A stretch of 64,000 nucleotides of DNA from Phormidium tanganyikae FI6-MK23 (GTDB lineage Bacteria; Cyanobacteriota; Cyanobacteriia; Leptolyngbyales; Leptolyngbyaceae), in NCBI GenBank assembly GCA_019359175.1, contig JAHHHU010000001.1, positions 475,157 through 539,156 of the forward strand, read 5' to 3'. Within the stretch, counting starts at the first letter, position 1; the number at the start of each line of letters is the position of its first letter. Of this stretch, positions 17,650 to 26,945 are shown piece by piece. The notes beneath the pieces are model-generated. The model made no database searches. It worked only from the letters and a program-made list of their open reading frames with translations, and had not been told where the DNA came from. A program made the translations under genes and the position numbers.

Positions 17650-18600
17650 ATGGCAAACCTAAAATTTATTCGCGATCGCATTCAGTCGGTCAAGAACACC
17701 AAGAAGATTACGGAAGCGATGCGGCTCGTAGCAGCGGCGAAAGTGCGTCGGGCACAAGAGCAAGTCACTGCGACTCGTCCCTTTGCTGATCGTTTAGCAC
17801 AAGTGCTGTATGGCTTACAAGCGCGATTGAGATTTGAAGAAGCCGATTTACCGCTGTTGAGAAAGCGCGAAGTTGGAACCGTGGGATTGCTCGTGATTTC
17901 GGGCGATCGCGGATTGTGCGGCGGCTACAATGCCAACGTCATTCGTCGGGCTGAAACTCGCGCCAAAGAACTCAAAGCAGAAGGCATTGATTACAAAATG
18001 GTTGTGGTTGGACGCAAAGCCGCACAGTATTTTCAGCGTCGGGATTATCCGATCGTCGAAAGCTATGCAGGCTTAGAACAGATTCCGACCGCATCCGAAG
18101 CGGCTGGGATTGCAGATGTGGTCTTGTCTCAGTTCTTGTCGGATAGTGTCGATCGAGTCGAGCTAATCTACACCAAGTTCGTGTCGTTGATTTCGTCTCG
18201 TCCGGTGGTGCAAACGCTGTTACCGCTTGATCCGCAAGGATTAGAGGTTCCGGATGATGAAATCTTCCGGTTGACGACTCGCGGCGGTCAGTTTAGTGTC
18301 GAGCGCGAGAAGGTTGCGGCTCCTGAAGTTCAGAGCTTCCCGCAAGACATGATCTTCGAGCAAGATCCGGTGCAAATTCTCGATGCGTTGTTGCCGCTGT
18401 ATCTGAATAACCAATTGCTCAGAGCGCTGCAAGAGGCGGCGGCGAGTGAGCTGGCGGCTCGGATGACTGCGATGAACAACGCGAGTGATAACGCGAAGAA
18501 TTTGATTGGTTCGCTTACGTTGTCCTATAACAAGGCACGTCAGGCAGCAATTACTCAAGAACTGTTGGAAGTGGTTGCGGGTGCAGATGCACTGACTTAA
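17650..18600 (+). CDS. atpG: ATP synthase subunit gamma
   Basis: 316-aa central rotor shaft. The N-terminal helix has [30 protein letters not shown], here seen as the standard family start. [15 protein letters not shown] is conserved, and the C-terminal helix holds [18 protein letters not shown]. The length agrees with cyanobacterial gammas, which have an extra insertion relative to E. coli but lack the chloroplast redox cysteines. No such cysteine pair is visible. Also called atpC. Confidence 0.97.
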   Translation: MANLKFIRDRIQSVKNTKKITEAMRLVAAAKVRRAQEQVTATRPFADRLAQVLYGLQARLRFEEADLPLLRKREVGTVGLLVISGDRGLCGGYNANVIRRAETRAKELKAEGIDYKMVVVGRKAAQYFQRRDYPIVESYAGLEQIPTASEAAGIADVVLSQFLSDSVDRVELIYTKFVSLISSRPVVQTLLPLDPQGLEVPDDEIFRLTTRGGQFSVEREKVAAPEVQSFPQDMIFEQDPVQILDALLPLYLNNQLLRALQEAAASELAARMTAMNNASDNAKNLIGSLTLSYNKARQAAITQELLEVVAGADALT

Positions 18601-18623
18601 GACAATTCTTGAAATTTCTTAGA

Positions 18624-18651
18624 GTGTCCAAGGAAGCTTGGGCGCTTTTTT
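18624..18651 (+). terminator. Terminator of the atp operon
   Basis: Stem GTGTCCAAG (18624-18632), loop GAAG and CTTGGGCGC (18637-18645) with two G-T pairs, followed by six Ts. Confidence 0.8.
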
Positions 18652-18711
18652 CATGCCCATGTTAATATGCAGCCCATTCTCATCAATTCGCCTTAAAGAG
18701 TTATTGTCAGC

Positions 18712-19280
18712 GATGAAGCACTTACCAACCGACCTTGAAATTTTCAACGAAATATACAAGCTCATACTACAAAAAATTTACAGATTTCTCAGATGAGAAT
18801 AGGACTCGCAACCGTAAAAACTTTGTTCCATTAGATATTGCCCAGATCGCAAAAAATTTGAGAATTGACCCAGACATTATATTTTCGAGATTATACTCTC
18901 TCAACCTCAAGCATAGCTATTCAAAAGACAGCACTGAATTTAACTTGTTTCTAAACAGCATGGGCGAAGAGCGCCATTGTATAAACTTTCCATACATGGC
19001 ATCAATTTTGGCGGATCTTAGGGATGACCGCAGAAAACATCAAGCAGCCATCTGGGTTTCTATTTTCTCTTTAATATTTTCCGCGTTGTCCTTGGGTGTT
19101 TCCGCATATCGACTGATTGCAGTAGAGGTTCCAAAGAATTCTACTAATCAGGTTTTTCCAGTTCCTGCAACTTCGCAATACCAACAAGGAACCACAGTTG
19201 TTCCACCTCGAACTATGCCCATTCTAAGTCAATTACCCAAAAAGTCCAATTTAGAAACCCAGCCACAAAGCCCTAAGTAA
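18712..19280 (+). pseudogene. Cyanobacterial membrane protein with a single-base frameshift
   Basis: From ATG 18712 the frame reads MKHLPTDLEIFNEIYKL and stops after 27 codons. The neighbouring frame continues the same protein: YYKKFTDFSDENRTRN, FVPLDIAQIAKNLRIDPDIIFSRLY, ERHCINFPYMASILADLRDDR, one membrane helix (IWVSIFSLIFSALSLGVSAY) and a proline-rich tail. Deleting one base around 18761-18776 (for example A18764, or in the six-A run) joins them. I recall related proteins beginning LPTDLEILNEIYxxYY in cyanobacteria, with unknown function. It may be a true mutation or a sequencing error. Confidence 0.7.
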
Positions 19281-19376
19281 ATCTCTAAAGCTTGCTTCGT
19301 GTCAGGATAGTTAAGCATTCAATTTGTAGTGAAAAAGATTGACATAATTAAAGTAACCCTTCGGTCTTAGCAACAC

Positions 19377-19468
19377 GATCGCTCTAACTCGCCTCGACAT
19401 ACTCACAGATAGAAATCGGCTCAGACACAGACAATTCATCTTCCTTGAGTCCTTCTAGATGAAACTCG
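19377..19468 (-). pseudogene. Relic of a HicB-type antitoxin tail, copy A
   Basis: On the minus strand the stretch encodes FHLEGLKEDELSVSEPISIC EYVEAS and then a stop at 19384-19386, the usual C-terminus of cyanobacterial HicB-family antitoxins. No upstream part of the gene is present. Nearly identical to the copy at 20384-20476. Confidence 0.75.
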
Positions 19469-19604
19469 CTGCTTTCGGCTCACCAAAATCGCCCGCTCCA
19501 GCATTGTTTAGACTGAGCTTGGATGCAACCACGATCGCTCAATTCGAGAAGTGCGATCGTGGTTTCGTGTCCATATCAAGTGCGATCTCTGTCCCGAAAA
19601 TCTT

Positions 19605-20051
19605 CTACTCCCGTGGATCAGAATCGGGCGGATGGAGTCCAGCGATCGTCCACTGCTGTCGGGCATTCTGGATAAACGGTTCTTCGCGGCGTTCATCATT
19701 CAGATCTAGACGATTGCAAGTCGTCCGCCCAATTGAGGTTCTGCCAAGGATTTGCAGCGCATCAGTTGACCACATGAAATGATCAGACCACTGCTGCTGC
19801 CGTGGGTTGAATAATGCAACCTCTGCGCCTGTTTCCGGATCTATCCCAGTCATGAAGTTATATCGTCTTTCGTTGCAGCGACGGCAAGCTAGAGCGAGGT
19901 TGTCTAGGTCGTCACTCCCACCCAAAGATTGGGGTTGAATGTGGTCGATCGAGAGTGGAGCAGAACTAAGAAGTTCAGGGTAGTGACAATATTCACACTG
20001 AGCTTGAGCGCGTTGCCGAACCTGCTCATACACCGATTTAGGAATGCTCAT
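19605..20051 (-). CDS. HNH endonuclease family protein
   Basis: 148-aa soluble protein with a clear HNH fold: CEYCHYP (zinc knuckle), LSIDHIQPQSLGG (catalytic His after Asp), DDLDNLALACRRCNERR (Asn and second Cys pair). The C-terminal half (LFNPRQQQWSDHFMWS...GRTSIGRTT) is the common cyanobacterial extension. Probably a nuclease of unknown role. Its start overlaps the upstream small gene by 14 bp, so they form a two-gene operon. Confidence 0.88.
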   Translation of the reverse strand: MSIPKSVYEQVRQRAQAQCEYCHYPELLSSAPLSIDHIQPQSLGGSDDLDNLALACRRCNERRYNFMTGIDPETGAEVALFNPRQQQWSDHFMWSTDALQILGRTSIGRTTCNRLDLNDERREEPFIQNARQQWTIAGLHPPDSDPRE

Positions 20052-20289
20052 TTGCTCTTGCAGCCATCACCGCATTGACGTAGCTGAAGATTTCATCAAG
20101 TTCTGCGATCGCTTCTAGCTCAAGGGCTTCTTCTGCCGTGAGCGTGTCCGCTTTCTTCTGATCCAGGAGGGTTTGCAGGCGTTCCCCCAATTCGTCCGTA
20201 AATTTGAATAGCGTGAGATGATTGATTTGCTGAACCCGCAGTCCTTTAGGCAAGAGTGTTGACGGCTTAAGAAGGATTGTCATTGGCAT
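20038..20289 (-). CDS. Conserved hypothetical protein coupled to the HNH gene
   Basis: 83-aa acidic protein with a helical middle (LTLFKFTDELGERLQTLLDQKKADTLT, EEALELEAIAELDEIFSYVNAVMA). In cyanobacteria small genes like this often precede HNH genes of the type found here, so I infer it is a partner. Function unknown. Either of two closely spaced ATGs (20289 or 20283) could be the start. Confidence 0.7.
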   Translation of the reverse strand: MPMTILLKPSTLLPKGLRVQQINHLTLFKFTDELGERLQTLLDQKKADTLTAEEALELEAIAELDEIFSYVNAVMAARANEHS

Positions 20290-20383
20290 TGCTGAATCAG
20301 AGTAGATGGTGAAATCGTAGCAGTTTGTCCCTATTCGCGAATCAATGTTTTAAGTGAGCAAAGCATAGTCTCCTCCCAAAGCG

Positions 20384-20476
20384 CGATCGCTCTAACTCGC
20401 CTCAACATACTCACAGATAGAAATCGGCTCAGGCAGAGACAATTCATCTTCCTTGAGTCCTTCTAGATGAAGCTCG
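20384..20476 (-). pseudogene. Relic of a HicB-type antitoxin tail, copy B
   Basis: Minus-strand codons give LEGLKEDELSLPEPISICEY and VEAS, stop at 20392-20394. It differs from copy A at only a few positions. The two copies flank the HNH operon in the same orientation about 1 kb apart. Confidence 0.75.
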
Positions 20477-20529
20477 ATCGGGAAGCTGCAAAAAGATAAA
20501 ATGACCTTGTCAGCAGGAGGATACATTCG

Positions 20530-20895
20530 ATGACCCCTCAACTTGAAAACGCGATCGCCATTGCCCGATCTCTTTCTGTTCCTGAGCAGCGCGAACTGCT
20601 CGATATTCTCTCTAATTTAGTGGATGAGACAGAAGAAGAAGACATCGAGCCAAGCGTGGAAGAGATCGCTGCAAGTCTTGAGAGTGCGCTTCACGAAGTC
20701 AAAGCTGGACAAACTAAACCCATCTCTCAGCTTTGGGATGATTTGAAATCAGAACCTACACCCAAAGACGATAAGAAACTCTTACAACTCTTGAAGCCTG
20801 GTGCAACGTATGAAATTTGGTCGCCCTTTACCTCTCATGAAGCTGCTTGGCAGTTAGCCGAACTGTTAGAAGCAGATTCTTTAGATGAATCCTGA
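20530..20895 (+). CDS. Hypothetical acidic protein
   Basis: 121 aa, soluble. An N-terminal helical region (AIAIARSLSVPEQRELLDILSNL) resembles the start of DUF2281-like antitoxins. It is followed by very acidic stretches and KLLQLLKPGATYEIWSPF near the end. RBS GGAGGA just before ATG 20530. I do not recognise the family. Its 3' end overlaps the cyclo-ligase gene by 15 bp tail to tail. Confidence 0.7.
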   Translation: MTPQLENAIAIARSLSVPEQRELLDILSNLVDETEEEDIEPSVEEIAASLESALHEVKAGQTKPISQLWDDLKSEPTPKDDKKLLQLLKPGATYEIWSPFTSHEAAWQLAELLEADSLDES

Positions 20896-21420
20896 TTCTG
20901 TACAAATTGTCTGTAACGGCTGATCCCAGGTGTCGATCGACAACTCATCAATAACCGCAAAATCAAACACAATCCCGATCGTTGATTTCCCTTGCCATTC
21001 TGGTTGGTTGAGCAATCGATCGTAAAATCCGCCTCCATAGCCCAAACGATACCCGCGTCGATCGCACATCACACACGGGACTAAAATCAGATCCACTTGT
21101 TCAGGATTAATCAATGTACTATTCGGATCAGGTTCTTGAATGCCGAACTTGTTCGATCGAAGTTTTCCAGGTGTCCAGACGTGCCAGCTTAGGGTTTCTT
21201 CCACACAGCGAGGCAATCCCCACACCTTCGGAATTGTCAGGAGTTCTTGCAAATCAGGTTCTTGGCGAAAGCTGCAATATGACAAAACGGTTTTTGCTGA
21301 ATGCAAGTGAGGAGAGGCTTTGAGATGCTCACAGACCTGTTTGCTTTTCGATTCCCACTCCTGAAGAGAGAGCGATCGACGTTTCTGAAGATAGATTTTT
21401 CGCAACTCTGATTTATACAT
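20881..21420 (-). CDS. 5-formyltetrahydrofolate cyclo-ligase
   Basis: 179-aa enzyme that converts 5-formyl-THF to 5,10-methenyl-THF with ATP, returning stored folate to the one-carbon pool. Diagnostic motifs are LRKIYLQKRRSLS at the N-terminus, LVPCVMCDRRGYRLGYGGGFYDR (ATP and folate binding) and the IGIVFDFAVI strand. Divergent from the ATP-grasp gene with about 45 bp between starts. Confidence 0.93.
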   Translation of the reverse strand: MYKSELRKIYLQKRRSLSLQEWESKSKQVCEHLKASPHLHSAKTVLSYCSFRQEPDLQELLTIPKVWGLPRCVEETLSWHVWTPGKLRSNKFGIQEPDPNSTLINPEQVDLILVPCVMCDRRGYRLGYGGGFYDRLLNQPEWQGKSTIGIVFDFAVIDELSIDTWDQPLQTICTESGFI

Positions 21421-21466
21421 CTTTACCGTTCATTGCTAATGCTACTTTGCTGTAGCCTCAGTGGAT

Positions 21467-23074
21467 ATGATTGCAAATATACGTCGCTCGCGGAACTCCA
21501 TTTTTATGAACGTGCTTGACCCTACCGTTCAGTTTCAGCATCTCCAAACCCAACTGCGCGATCGCTGGCGCAATGTTGTCGAGTTTGATACGAGCGATGC
21601 CGATATTATTGTGATTCCTTCACTCAGTATCGATCAGCGCGAATTACTTAAGATTGAAGGCTTTTTGCACTATGAAGAACGCCTATTATTCTCGCTGATT
21701 CGATTGCGAAATCCCCGGACTCGGTTGGTTTATGTGACTTCGCAACCGATTCATCCAAGCGTGATCGATTATTATCTCCAGCTATTGCCGGGAATTCCAT
21801 TTTCCCATGCCCGCGATCGCTTACTTTTACTTTCTACTTATGATTCGTCATTGAAATCACTGAGCCAAAAAATTCTCGATCGCCCTCGATTACTCGATCG
21901 CATTCGGCAGGCTGTGAATTCCGATCGCGCTTACATGATCTGCTACAACTCCACGAATGCTGAGCGCGATTTGTCGATTCAGTTAAACCAGCCATTATAT
22001 GCACTTGATCCATCGCTGCTAAATTGGGGCACAAAGAGCGGCAGTCGGCAGATATTTGCAGAAAGTGAAGTTTCACATCCAGACGGAAGTGAACTGGTTT
22101 GGAATGCGAAAGATCTCGCAATGGTGACAGCCGAGCTATGGGAACGCAATCCCGAGCTACAACGGGTTGTGATCAAATTAAATGAAGGATTTTCAGGCGA
22201 AGGAAACGCATTGCTTGACTTGCGACAATTAGGAGAATACAAGCCTGGAGCAATATCGCATGAACAGCGAGTGACAAAGATTTACGATCGCTTTGCTCAT
22301 CTCAAGTTCGAGGCGAAAACGGAAACTTGGGAAAATTATGGCGATCGTATTCCCGAATTGGGAGCGATCGCAGAAGCCTTTATCGAAGGTGATCACAAAC
22401 TATCACCAAGCGTTCAAGGTCGCGTCACTCCCGATGGCGAAGTTGAAATTCTCTCAACTCATGATCAAATCCTTGGCGGGCCCAGCGGACAGATCTATCT
22501 CGGCTGTCGTTTTCCAGCCGATGAAGCTTATCGAATGCGAATTCAGGATATGAGTTTGCGAGTCGGTCGAACCTTGGCGGAAAAAGGCGCACTAGAACGG
22601 TTTGGGGTCGATTTTGTTGCAGTGCATCGAGACGGCAACTGGGAATTTCATGCGATCGAGATTAACCTGCGAAAAGGTGGAACGACTCACCCGTTTATGA
22701 CGCTAAAGTTTCTCACGAACGGGCGCTATGACCTATCGAGCGGACTATTTTACAGTCAACACGGACGACCAAAATACTATATGGCAACCGATAATCTACA
22801 GAAACCACACTACTGTGGACTATTGCCAAATGATTTGATGGACATCATCGCTCACTATGGTTTGCACTTCGATACGAGTACAGAAACGGGAACGGTATTT
22901 CACTTAATGGGATGCTTATCTGAGTTTGGCAAATTGGGATTAACTAGCATTGGAAATTCTCCACAGCAAGCTGAGGATTTGTATCGTCGCGTTGTTAAAG
23001 CGATCGACGATGAAACAAAATCCTCGATCGATTCTAGTCACCTCTCAGCCATGCGCTGGAATAGCGGCTATTAA
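21467..23074 (+). CDS. ATP-grasp protein of the PGM1-related peptide-ligase type
   Basis: About 535 aa. Central ATP-grasp-like elements include VVIKLNEGFSGEGNALLDL (nucleotide-binding strand and glycine loop), AEAFIEGDHKLSPSVQGR, and WEFHAIEINLRKGGTTHPFM with metal-binding E and N residues near the C-terminal third. This matches cyanobacterial proteins annotated as PGM1-related peptide ligases or carboxylate-amine ligases. They join a carboxylate to an amine using ATP; the product is unknown. ATG 21467 or 21506 may be the start. Confidence 0.8.
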   Translation: MIANIRRSRNSIFMNVLDPTVQFQHLQTQLRDRWRNVVEFDTSDADIIVIPSLSIDQRELLKIEGFLHYEERLLFSLIRLRNPRTRLVYVTSQPIHPSVIDYYLQLLPGIPFSHARDRLLLLSTYDSSLKSLSQKILDRPRLLDRIRQAVNSDRAYMICYNSTNAERDLSIQLNQPLYALDPSLLNWGTKSGSRQIFAESEVSHPDGSELVWNAKDLAMVTAELWERNPELQRVVIKLNEGFSGEGNALLDLRQLGEYKPGAISHEQRVTKIYDRFAHLKFEAKTETWENYGDRIPELGAIAEAFIEGDHKLSPSVQGRVTPDGEVEILSTHDQILGGPSGQIYLGCRFPADEAYRMRIQDMSLRVGRTLAEKGALERFGVDFVAVHRDGNWEFHAIEINLRKGGTTHPFMTLKFLTNGRYDLSSGLFYSQHGRPKYYMATDNLQKPHYCGLLPNDLMDIIAHYGLHFDTSTETGTVFHLMGCLSEFGKLGLTSIGNSPQQAEDLYRRVVKAIDDETKSSIDSSHLSAMRWNSGY

Positions 23075-23197
23075 ACGACTTGTTCGGGAAAAACAACTGT
23101 GGTCATTCCAGAAAACGATCCCTAATTCAATCAGTCTCGCATTACCTTAAAACTAAATCGTTCAACAAACGATCAGTTGAGTTCAAAGGTGATTGTT

Positions 23198-23635
23198 ATG
23201 GCTCTAATTCGTTGGCAACCCTTTCAAGAAATTGAAACTTTGCAGCGGGATATGAACCGTTTGTTCCATCGGCTTGGATCAGTGGATGAAGAAGGTACTC
23301 GATCCGCTTTTGTTCCAGCCGCAGAACTTCAAGAAACCTCTGATGCGGTTCACTTAAGCTTAGAAATTCCAGGAATGGATGCGAGAGATCTTGACATTCA
23401 AGTGGCTGCTGATTCAGTTTCGATTAGTGGCGAACGTCGAGAAGAAAGCAAGTCTGAAGAAGCAGGAATGACGCGCACTGAGTTCCGCTGTGGGCGATTC
23501 CAAAGAGTCATTCCTCTACCTGCTCGAATTCAAAATACCAATGTTCAAGCAGATTACGAAGACGGCATTCTGAAACTCACACTGCCCAAAGCAGAAGAAG
23601 AAAAGAATAAAGTCGTCAAAGTTGATCTGGGTTGA
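23198..23635 (+). CDS. hspA: Small heat-shock protein Hsp20
   Basis: 145-aa alpha-crystallin-domain chaperone: start MALIRWQPFQEIETLQRDMNRLF, domain elements SLEIPGMDARDLDIQV and SISGERR, then GRFQRVIPLPARI and the A-x-x-x-n-G-I-L motif YEDGILKLTLPK, with a charged tail. AAAGGTG precedes ATG 23198. It binds unfolding proteins and protects thylakoid membranes in cyanobacteria. The leader upstream is short and I see no CIRCE element. Confidence 0.93.
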   Translation: MALIRWQPFQEIETLQRDMNRLFHRLGSVDEEGTRSAFVPAAELQETSDAVHLSLEIPGMDARDLDIQVAADSVSISGERREESKSEEAGMTRTEFRCGRFQRVIPLPARIQNTNVQADYEDGILKLTLPKAEEEKNKVVKVDLG

Positions 23636-23740
23636 TGATTCCGGGTTATGGCGAGCATTGCTTATCACTGATTAGCGATCGCTCGCCATTGCTCTTCGCT
23701 TTGAATCCAGTTGTCAAATGAGTTGCTCAAAGATTCAAAA

Positions 23741-24166
23741 ATGATGTGGGAAGCTTGGATAACTCGCGATCAGATTGTTCCTAGATTGGAAAAATTTCAA
23801 GACTTTATTGTTATTTCACTCTGCATCGGATTGTTCTGTGCCATGTTAATTCGATTAGGAGAGATGTATCTTTCTCTGCTGGATCCTCTTAACTTCAAAG
23901 TGATTACATCCGATATCTTATTTATCCTAATTTTGGTTGAGTTGTTCCGCTTATTGATTGTGTATTTGAAAGAGCAACGAGTCTCGGTCGGAGCAGCCGT
24001 AGAAGTTTCCTTAGTCTCGGTACTGCGAGAAGTCATCATTCAGGGAGTGTTAGAAATCTCAGTGGATCAACTCTTTGGAGTCTGTGCCTTTTTAGGAGTT
24101 TTAGGTGGACTTTTGCTGATCCAAGCTTGGGCATTTCAACAGGGCGAGGCTGCACCCGATCAGTAG
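23741..24166 (+). CDS. psiE: PsiE-family membrane protein
   Basis: 141 aa from ATG 23741, with four predicted helices: FIVISLCIGLFCAMLIRL, FKVITSDILFILILVELFRLLIVYL, SVVEVSL-like region with REVIIQGVLE, and LFGVCAFLGVLGGLLLIQAW. PsiE is named for phosphate-starvation induction in E. coli, but its function is unknown. The start is not certain; a TTG 30 bp upstream is possible. Confidence 0.82.
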   Translation: MMWEAWITRDQIVPRLEKFQDFIVISLCIGLFCAMLIRLGEMYLSLLDPLNFKVITSDILFILILVELFRLLIVYLKEQRVSVGAAVEVSLVSVLREVIIQGVLEISVDQLFGVCAFLGVLGGLLLIQAWAFQQGEAAPDQ

Positions 24167-24255
24167 CGTGCGAACTGCTCAAACTAGATTCACTTGTACC
24201 AAATCTTTCGCAATAGAAGTCCTATGATTGGAAAAAGTACGATCGACTTTTAACC

Positions 24256-25428
24256 ATGAAAGACCGCATCAAAGATTTAGCCCTTTCGCTTGCTCCGCGC
24301 TTGATCGAAATTCGTCGCCACTTACACAGCCATCCCGAACTCAGCGGACAAGAACAGCAAACCGCCGCTTATGTTGCGGGAGTTCTCTCGTCTTGTGGAT
24401 TGCAGGTGAAAGAAGCGATCGGGAAAGTCGGAGTCGTCGGTGAACTCAGAGGGGGCGACGATCCAAGATTGCTGGCAATTCGCACTGATATGGATGCGCT
24501 CCCGATTCAAGAACGAACGGGGCTGGAGTTTTCCTCGCGCCAGTCTGGAATCATGCACGCTTGCGGTCACGATGTTCATACCACGGTTGGACTGGGAACT
24601 GCGATGGTGCTGTCTCAGCTTGGGGTTCCGCTTCCCGGCAAGATTCGCTTTCTGTTCCAACCTGCTGAGGAAATTGCGAAAGGCGCACAGTGGATGGTTG
24701 AAGATGGCGTGATGACTGATGTGGATTCGATTCTTTCGGTTCATGTGTTTCCGAGCATTCCCGCTGGAAAAATTGGCATTCGATATGGGGCGCTAACAGC
24801 GGCAGCGGATGATTTGGAACTGACGATCCTAGGTGAATCGGGACATGGGGCGCGTCCGCATGAAGCGATCGATGCAATTTGGATCGCGTCTCAAGTGATC
24901 ACAGCGCTGCAACAAGCCATCAGTCGAACTCAAAATCCACTCCGTCCGGTGGTGCTAACGATCGGGAAAATCAGCGGCGGACGTGCCCCGAATGTGATCG
25001 CGGATCAAGTCACGATGTCGGGAACTGTCCGATCGCTGCATCCCGAAACGAATGAAGTCTTGCCCGCTTGGATCGAAAACATCGTGTCGAATGTCTGCCA
25101 AATGTACGGTGCAAAGTATGACATGAGCTATCGACGCGGCACACCTTCCGTTCAAAACGACCCGAAACTGACAAACCTCCTCGAAACTTCCGCGCGAGAA
25201 GTCTGGGGCAACGAAAGCATTCAAATCATTCCAGAACCGTCTTTAGGGGCAGAAGATTTCTCTTGCTATTTGCAGCACGCACCGGGGAGTATGTTTCGTT
25301 TGGGAGTCGGATTTGCCGATCGCAAAAATTACCCGCTGCATCATCCGCAATTTGAAGTGGACGAAACCGCCATCGTGACAACCCCGGTCACGATGGCGTG
25401 TGCAGCTTATCGATACTGGCAAATCTAA
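24256..25428 (+). CDS. M20-family amidohydrolase
   Basis: 390-aa zinc peptidase of the IAA-amino acid hydrolase/hippurate hydrolase type (M20D). Metal-site motifs are HSHPELSG, IRTDMDALPI, HACGHDVHTT, QPAEEIAKGA with the general-base Glu, and HVFP. The C-terminal GAEDFSCYL supplies the last ligand region. The middle domain (about residues 190-300) is the dimerisation insert. It likely removes N-acyl groups from amino acids; substrate unknown. Confidence 0.92.
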   Translation: MKDRIKDLALSLAPRLIEIRRHLHSHPELSGQEQQTAAYVAGVLSSCGLQVKEAIGKVGVVGELRGGDDPRLLAIRTDMDALPIQERTGLEFSSRQSGIMHACGHDVHTTVGLGTAMVLSQLGVPLPGKIRFLFQPAEEIAKGAQWMVEDGVMTDVDSILSVHVFPSIPAGKIGIRYGALTAAADDLELTILGESGHGARPHEAIDAIWIASQVITALQQAISRTQNPLRPVVLTIGKISGGRAPNVIADQVTMSGTVRSLHPETNEVLPAWIENIVSNVCQMYGAKYDMSYRRGTPSVQNDPKLTNLLETSAREVWGNESIQIIPEPSLGAEDFSCYLQHAPGSMFRLGVGFADRKNYPLHHPQFEVDETAIVTTPVTMACAAYRYWQI

Positions 25429-25503
25429 ACTTCTTTCTTGTGGGGGAGTCTCGATCGAGCGTTAATCTCGCACACTGAATCACAATGATTTCAGGAGTAT
25501 CCG

Positions 25504-25758
25504 ATGGCTTCTCCCACTCGTTTAACTGGATTAGATTTAGTCGATTGCGCTAGAGCGAATGCGAAACAAGGAATTGAAACAGCGGCGAATCTCTGCGGCT
25601 ATGGGTCGGATCTAGAGGGCTTTCGATCGCAGTTAAAACAAGCTTGCGAACATATGAGAATCGAGTTTCACGAACTTGGTGATTTGATCAAAGATCAGCC
25701 TGTTGCACTGAGTTTAGATGGTGTGACGGTAGAGCCAGTTCCACCCGAAGAACTGTGA
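25504..25758 (+). CDS. Conserved small cyanobacterial protein
   Basis: 84 aa with MASPTRLTGLDLVDCARANAK, AANLCGYGSDLEGFRSQLKQAC and a C-terminal PVALSLDGVTVEPVPP. A good AGGAG motif precedes ATG 25504. Similar hypothetical proteins occur in cyanobacteria, I believe, without known function. It faces ndhN across a shared terminator. Confidence 0.7.
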   Translation: MASPTRLTGLDLVDCARANAKQGIETAANLCGYGSDLEGFRSQLKQACEHMRIEFHELGDLIKDQPVALSLDGVTVEPVPPEEL

Positions 25759-25775
25759 CCGCCCTAATAGAACCA

Positions 25776-25810
25776 AAAGCCTCCGACTCTTTGAAGAAAT
25801 CGGAGGCTTT
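25776..25810. terminator. Bidirectional terminator between convergent genes
   Basis: AAAGCCTCCG (25776-25785) pairs with CGGAGGCTTT (25801-25810), with A and T runs on both sides, between the small gene and ndhN. Confidence 0.85.
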
Positions 25811-25829
25811 GAGAAAGCTCGATCGCGTT

Positions 25830-26303
25830 CTACGCCGCAATCACCTGAGTTAGCGGTGTCCAACGGAAATATCGTTCGCCCCCAACTTCAACCACAACCT
25901 TCACACGCGGTTCGATCTTCGGCAAATTCGCAAGATACTCAATCTCTTGGCTCGATAAAATGTGCCCTTCAATAATCCAGAGCAGTAACCCTTTCGATTT
26001 CGGCGGTAGTTCTGCAATCTGCGTGGTTACAATCGGTGGAACAAAATACGTATAACCCACCGCAGCCCCAGATCCGTTGCTTTTCTTTCCTATGTGCGCC
26101 GGACGAACGCCATGCACCTGAGTCAAATATGCAGCCACATCGCCCAGTCCTCGTGCCGTAATGCTGAGAGACTTGTAGCCCGATGCGCGAATCCGACGAC
26201 GATAGCGACCTTCAAACCCGCCTTCTAGGGGCACATAGGCAGCGATCGCGCCATGAGTTTCAAGGTCTTTGATCAATTGTCCGCCAGTGGTGAGAAGTGC
26301 CAT
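25830..26303 (-). CDS. ndhN: NAD(P)H-quinone oxidoreductase subunit N
   Basis: 157-aa subunit of the photosynthetic NDH-1 complex (the peripheral part specific to cyanobacteria and chloroplasts). Family stretches are YVPLEGGFEGRYRRRIRASGY, LSITARGLGDVAAYLTQVHG, VRPAHIGKK, and the C-terminal VVVEVGGERYFRWTPL. NDH-1 carries electrons from ferredoxin to plastoquinone in cyclic flow and respiration. This gene is one of the best proofs that the DNA is cyanobacterial. Confidence 0.96.
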   Translation of the reverse strand: MALLTTGGQLIKDLETHGAIAAYVPLEGGFEGRYRRRIRASGYKSLSITARGLGDVAAYLTQVHGVRPAHIGKKSNGSGAAVGYTYFVPPIVTTQIAELPPKSKGLLLWIIEGHILSSQEIEYLANLPKIEPRVKVVVEVGGERYFRWTPLTQVIAA

Positions 26304-26424
26304 GTCGCCCGAACCTTCCTAAACAACGGTATTTACAAACAATATCGCAGACGCGAAGCATCTATTGACATTTTAATGGGTTATTTCCCTTCAAACCTTC
26401 AAGAATCTCTATCTTTGGTATCAA

Positions 26425-26760
26425 TCACTCGCTGACGATCTGAGCAACCATCGATCGCATTTCAATCATCAACGGATGCTCCGGATATTGCAAACTAAAT
26501 AATCGACTGTTGCCAACTTGCGCCATTTGTTTTGTCTACTCAAACACGCCAGCCACCGAAATCCGATAGGCTCGCTCAACTTGTTCTCTCAAACTTTGCT
26601 GGCGATCGATGACCTGATTCTAAATCAGCGCAGTTCCCTGAAAGTCTTGCTGATCTGGACGCATCACCAATAGAACGAGATCAGCAAAAGTCATCCAAGG
26701 GATATCAATTCCCGGATAGGTGTCAATCAGTAAGTAATAAAATCGGTTTTTAATTCCTTT
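26425..26760 (-). pseudogene. Decayed ParA/MinD-family ATPase
   Basis: Minus-strand fragments read YYLLIDTYPGIDIPWMTFAD, LVLLVMRPDQQDFQGTALI, a stop, then LREQVERAYRISVAGVFE, another stop, and LFSLQYPEHPLMIEMRSMVAQIV. The order and the RPDQQDFQGTA motif match cyanobacterial MinD/ParA-like proteins. The N-terminal P-loop part is missing, a central segment is deleted, and at least two stop codons interrupt the frame. It lies in the 640-bp gap between ndhN and the MFS gene. Confidence 0.7.
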
Positions 26761-26945
26761 TCTTCAAGCAGGTAATAAAATTCTTTAAGGTTCCCTATCT
26801 GTAGGGTGGTGAGTTTCTGCCTTAAAGCATTTATTTGTATACAGTATGCCTCTCGCGATTTCGGTGTTAAAGTGCACAACCGCCGTTACTTGCATACTGA
26901 ATACTTTGACAGTAGAAAGCGCCTTCTGTTACCCAGAGAACCCCT

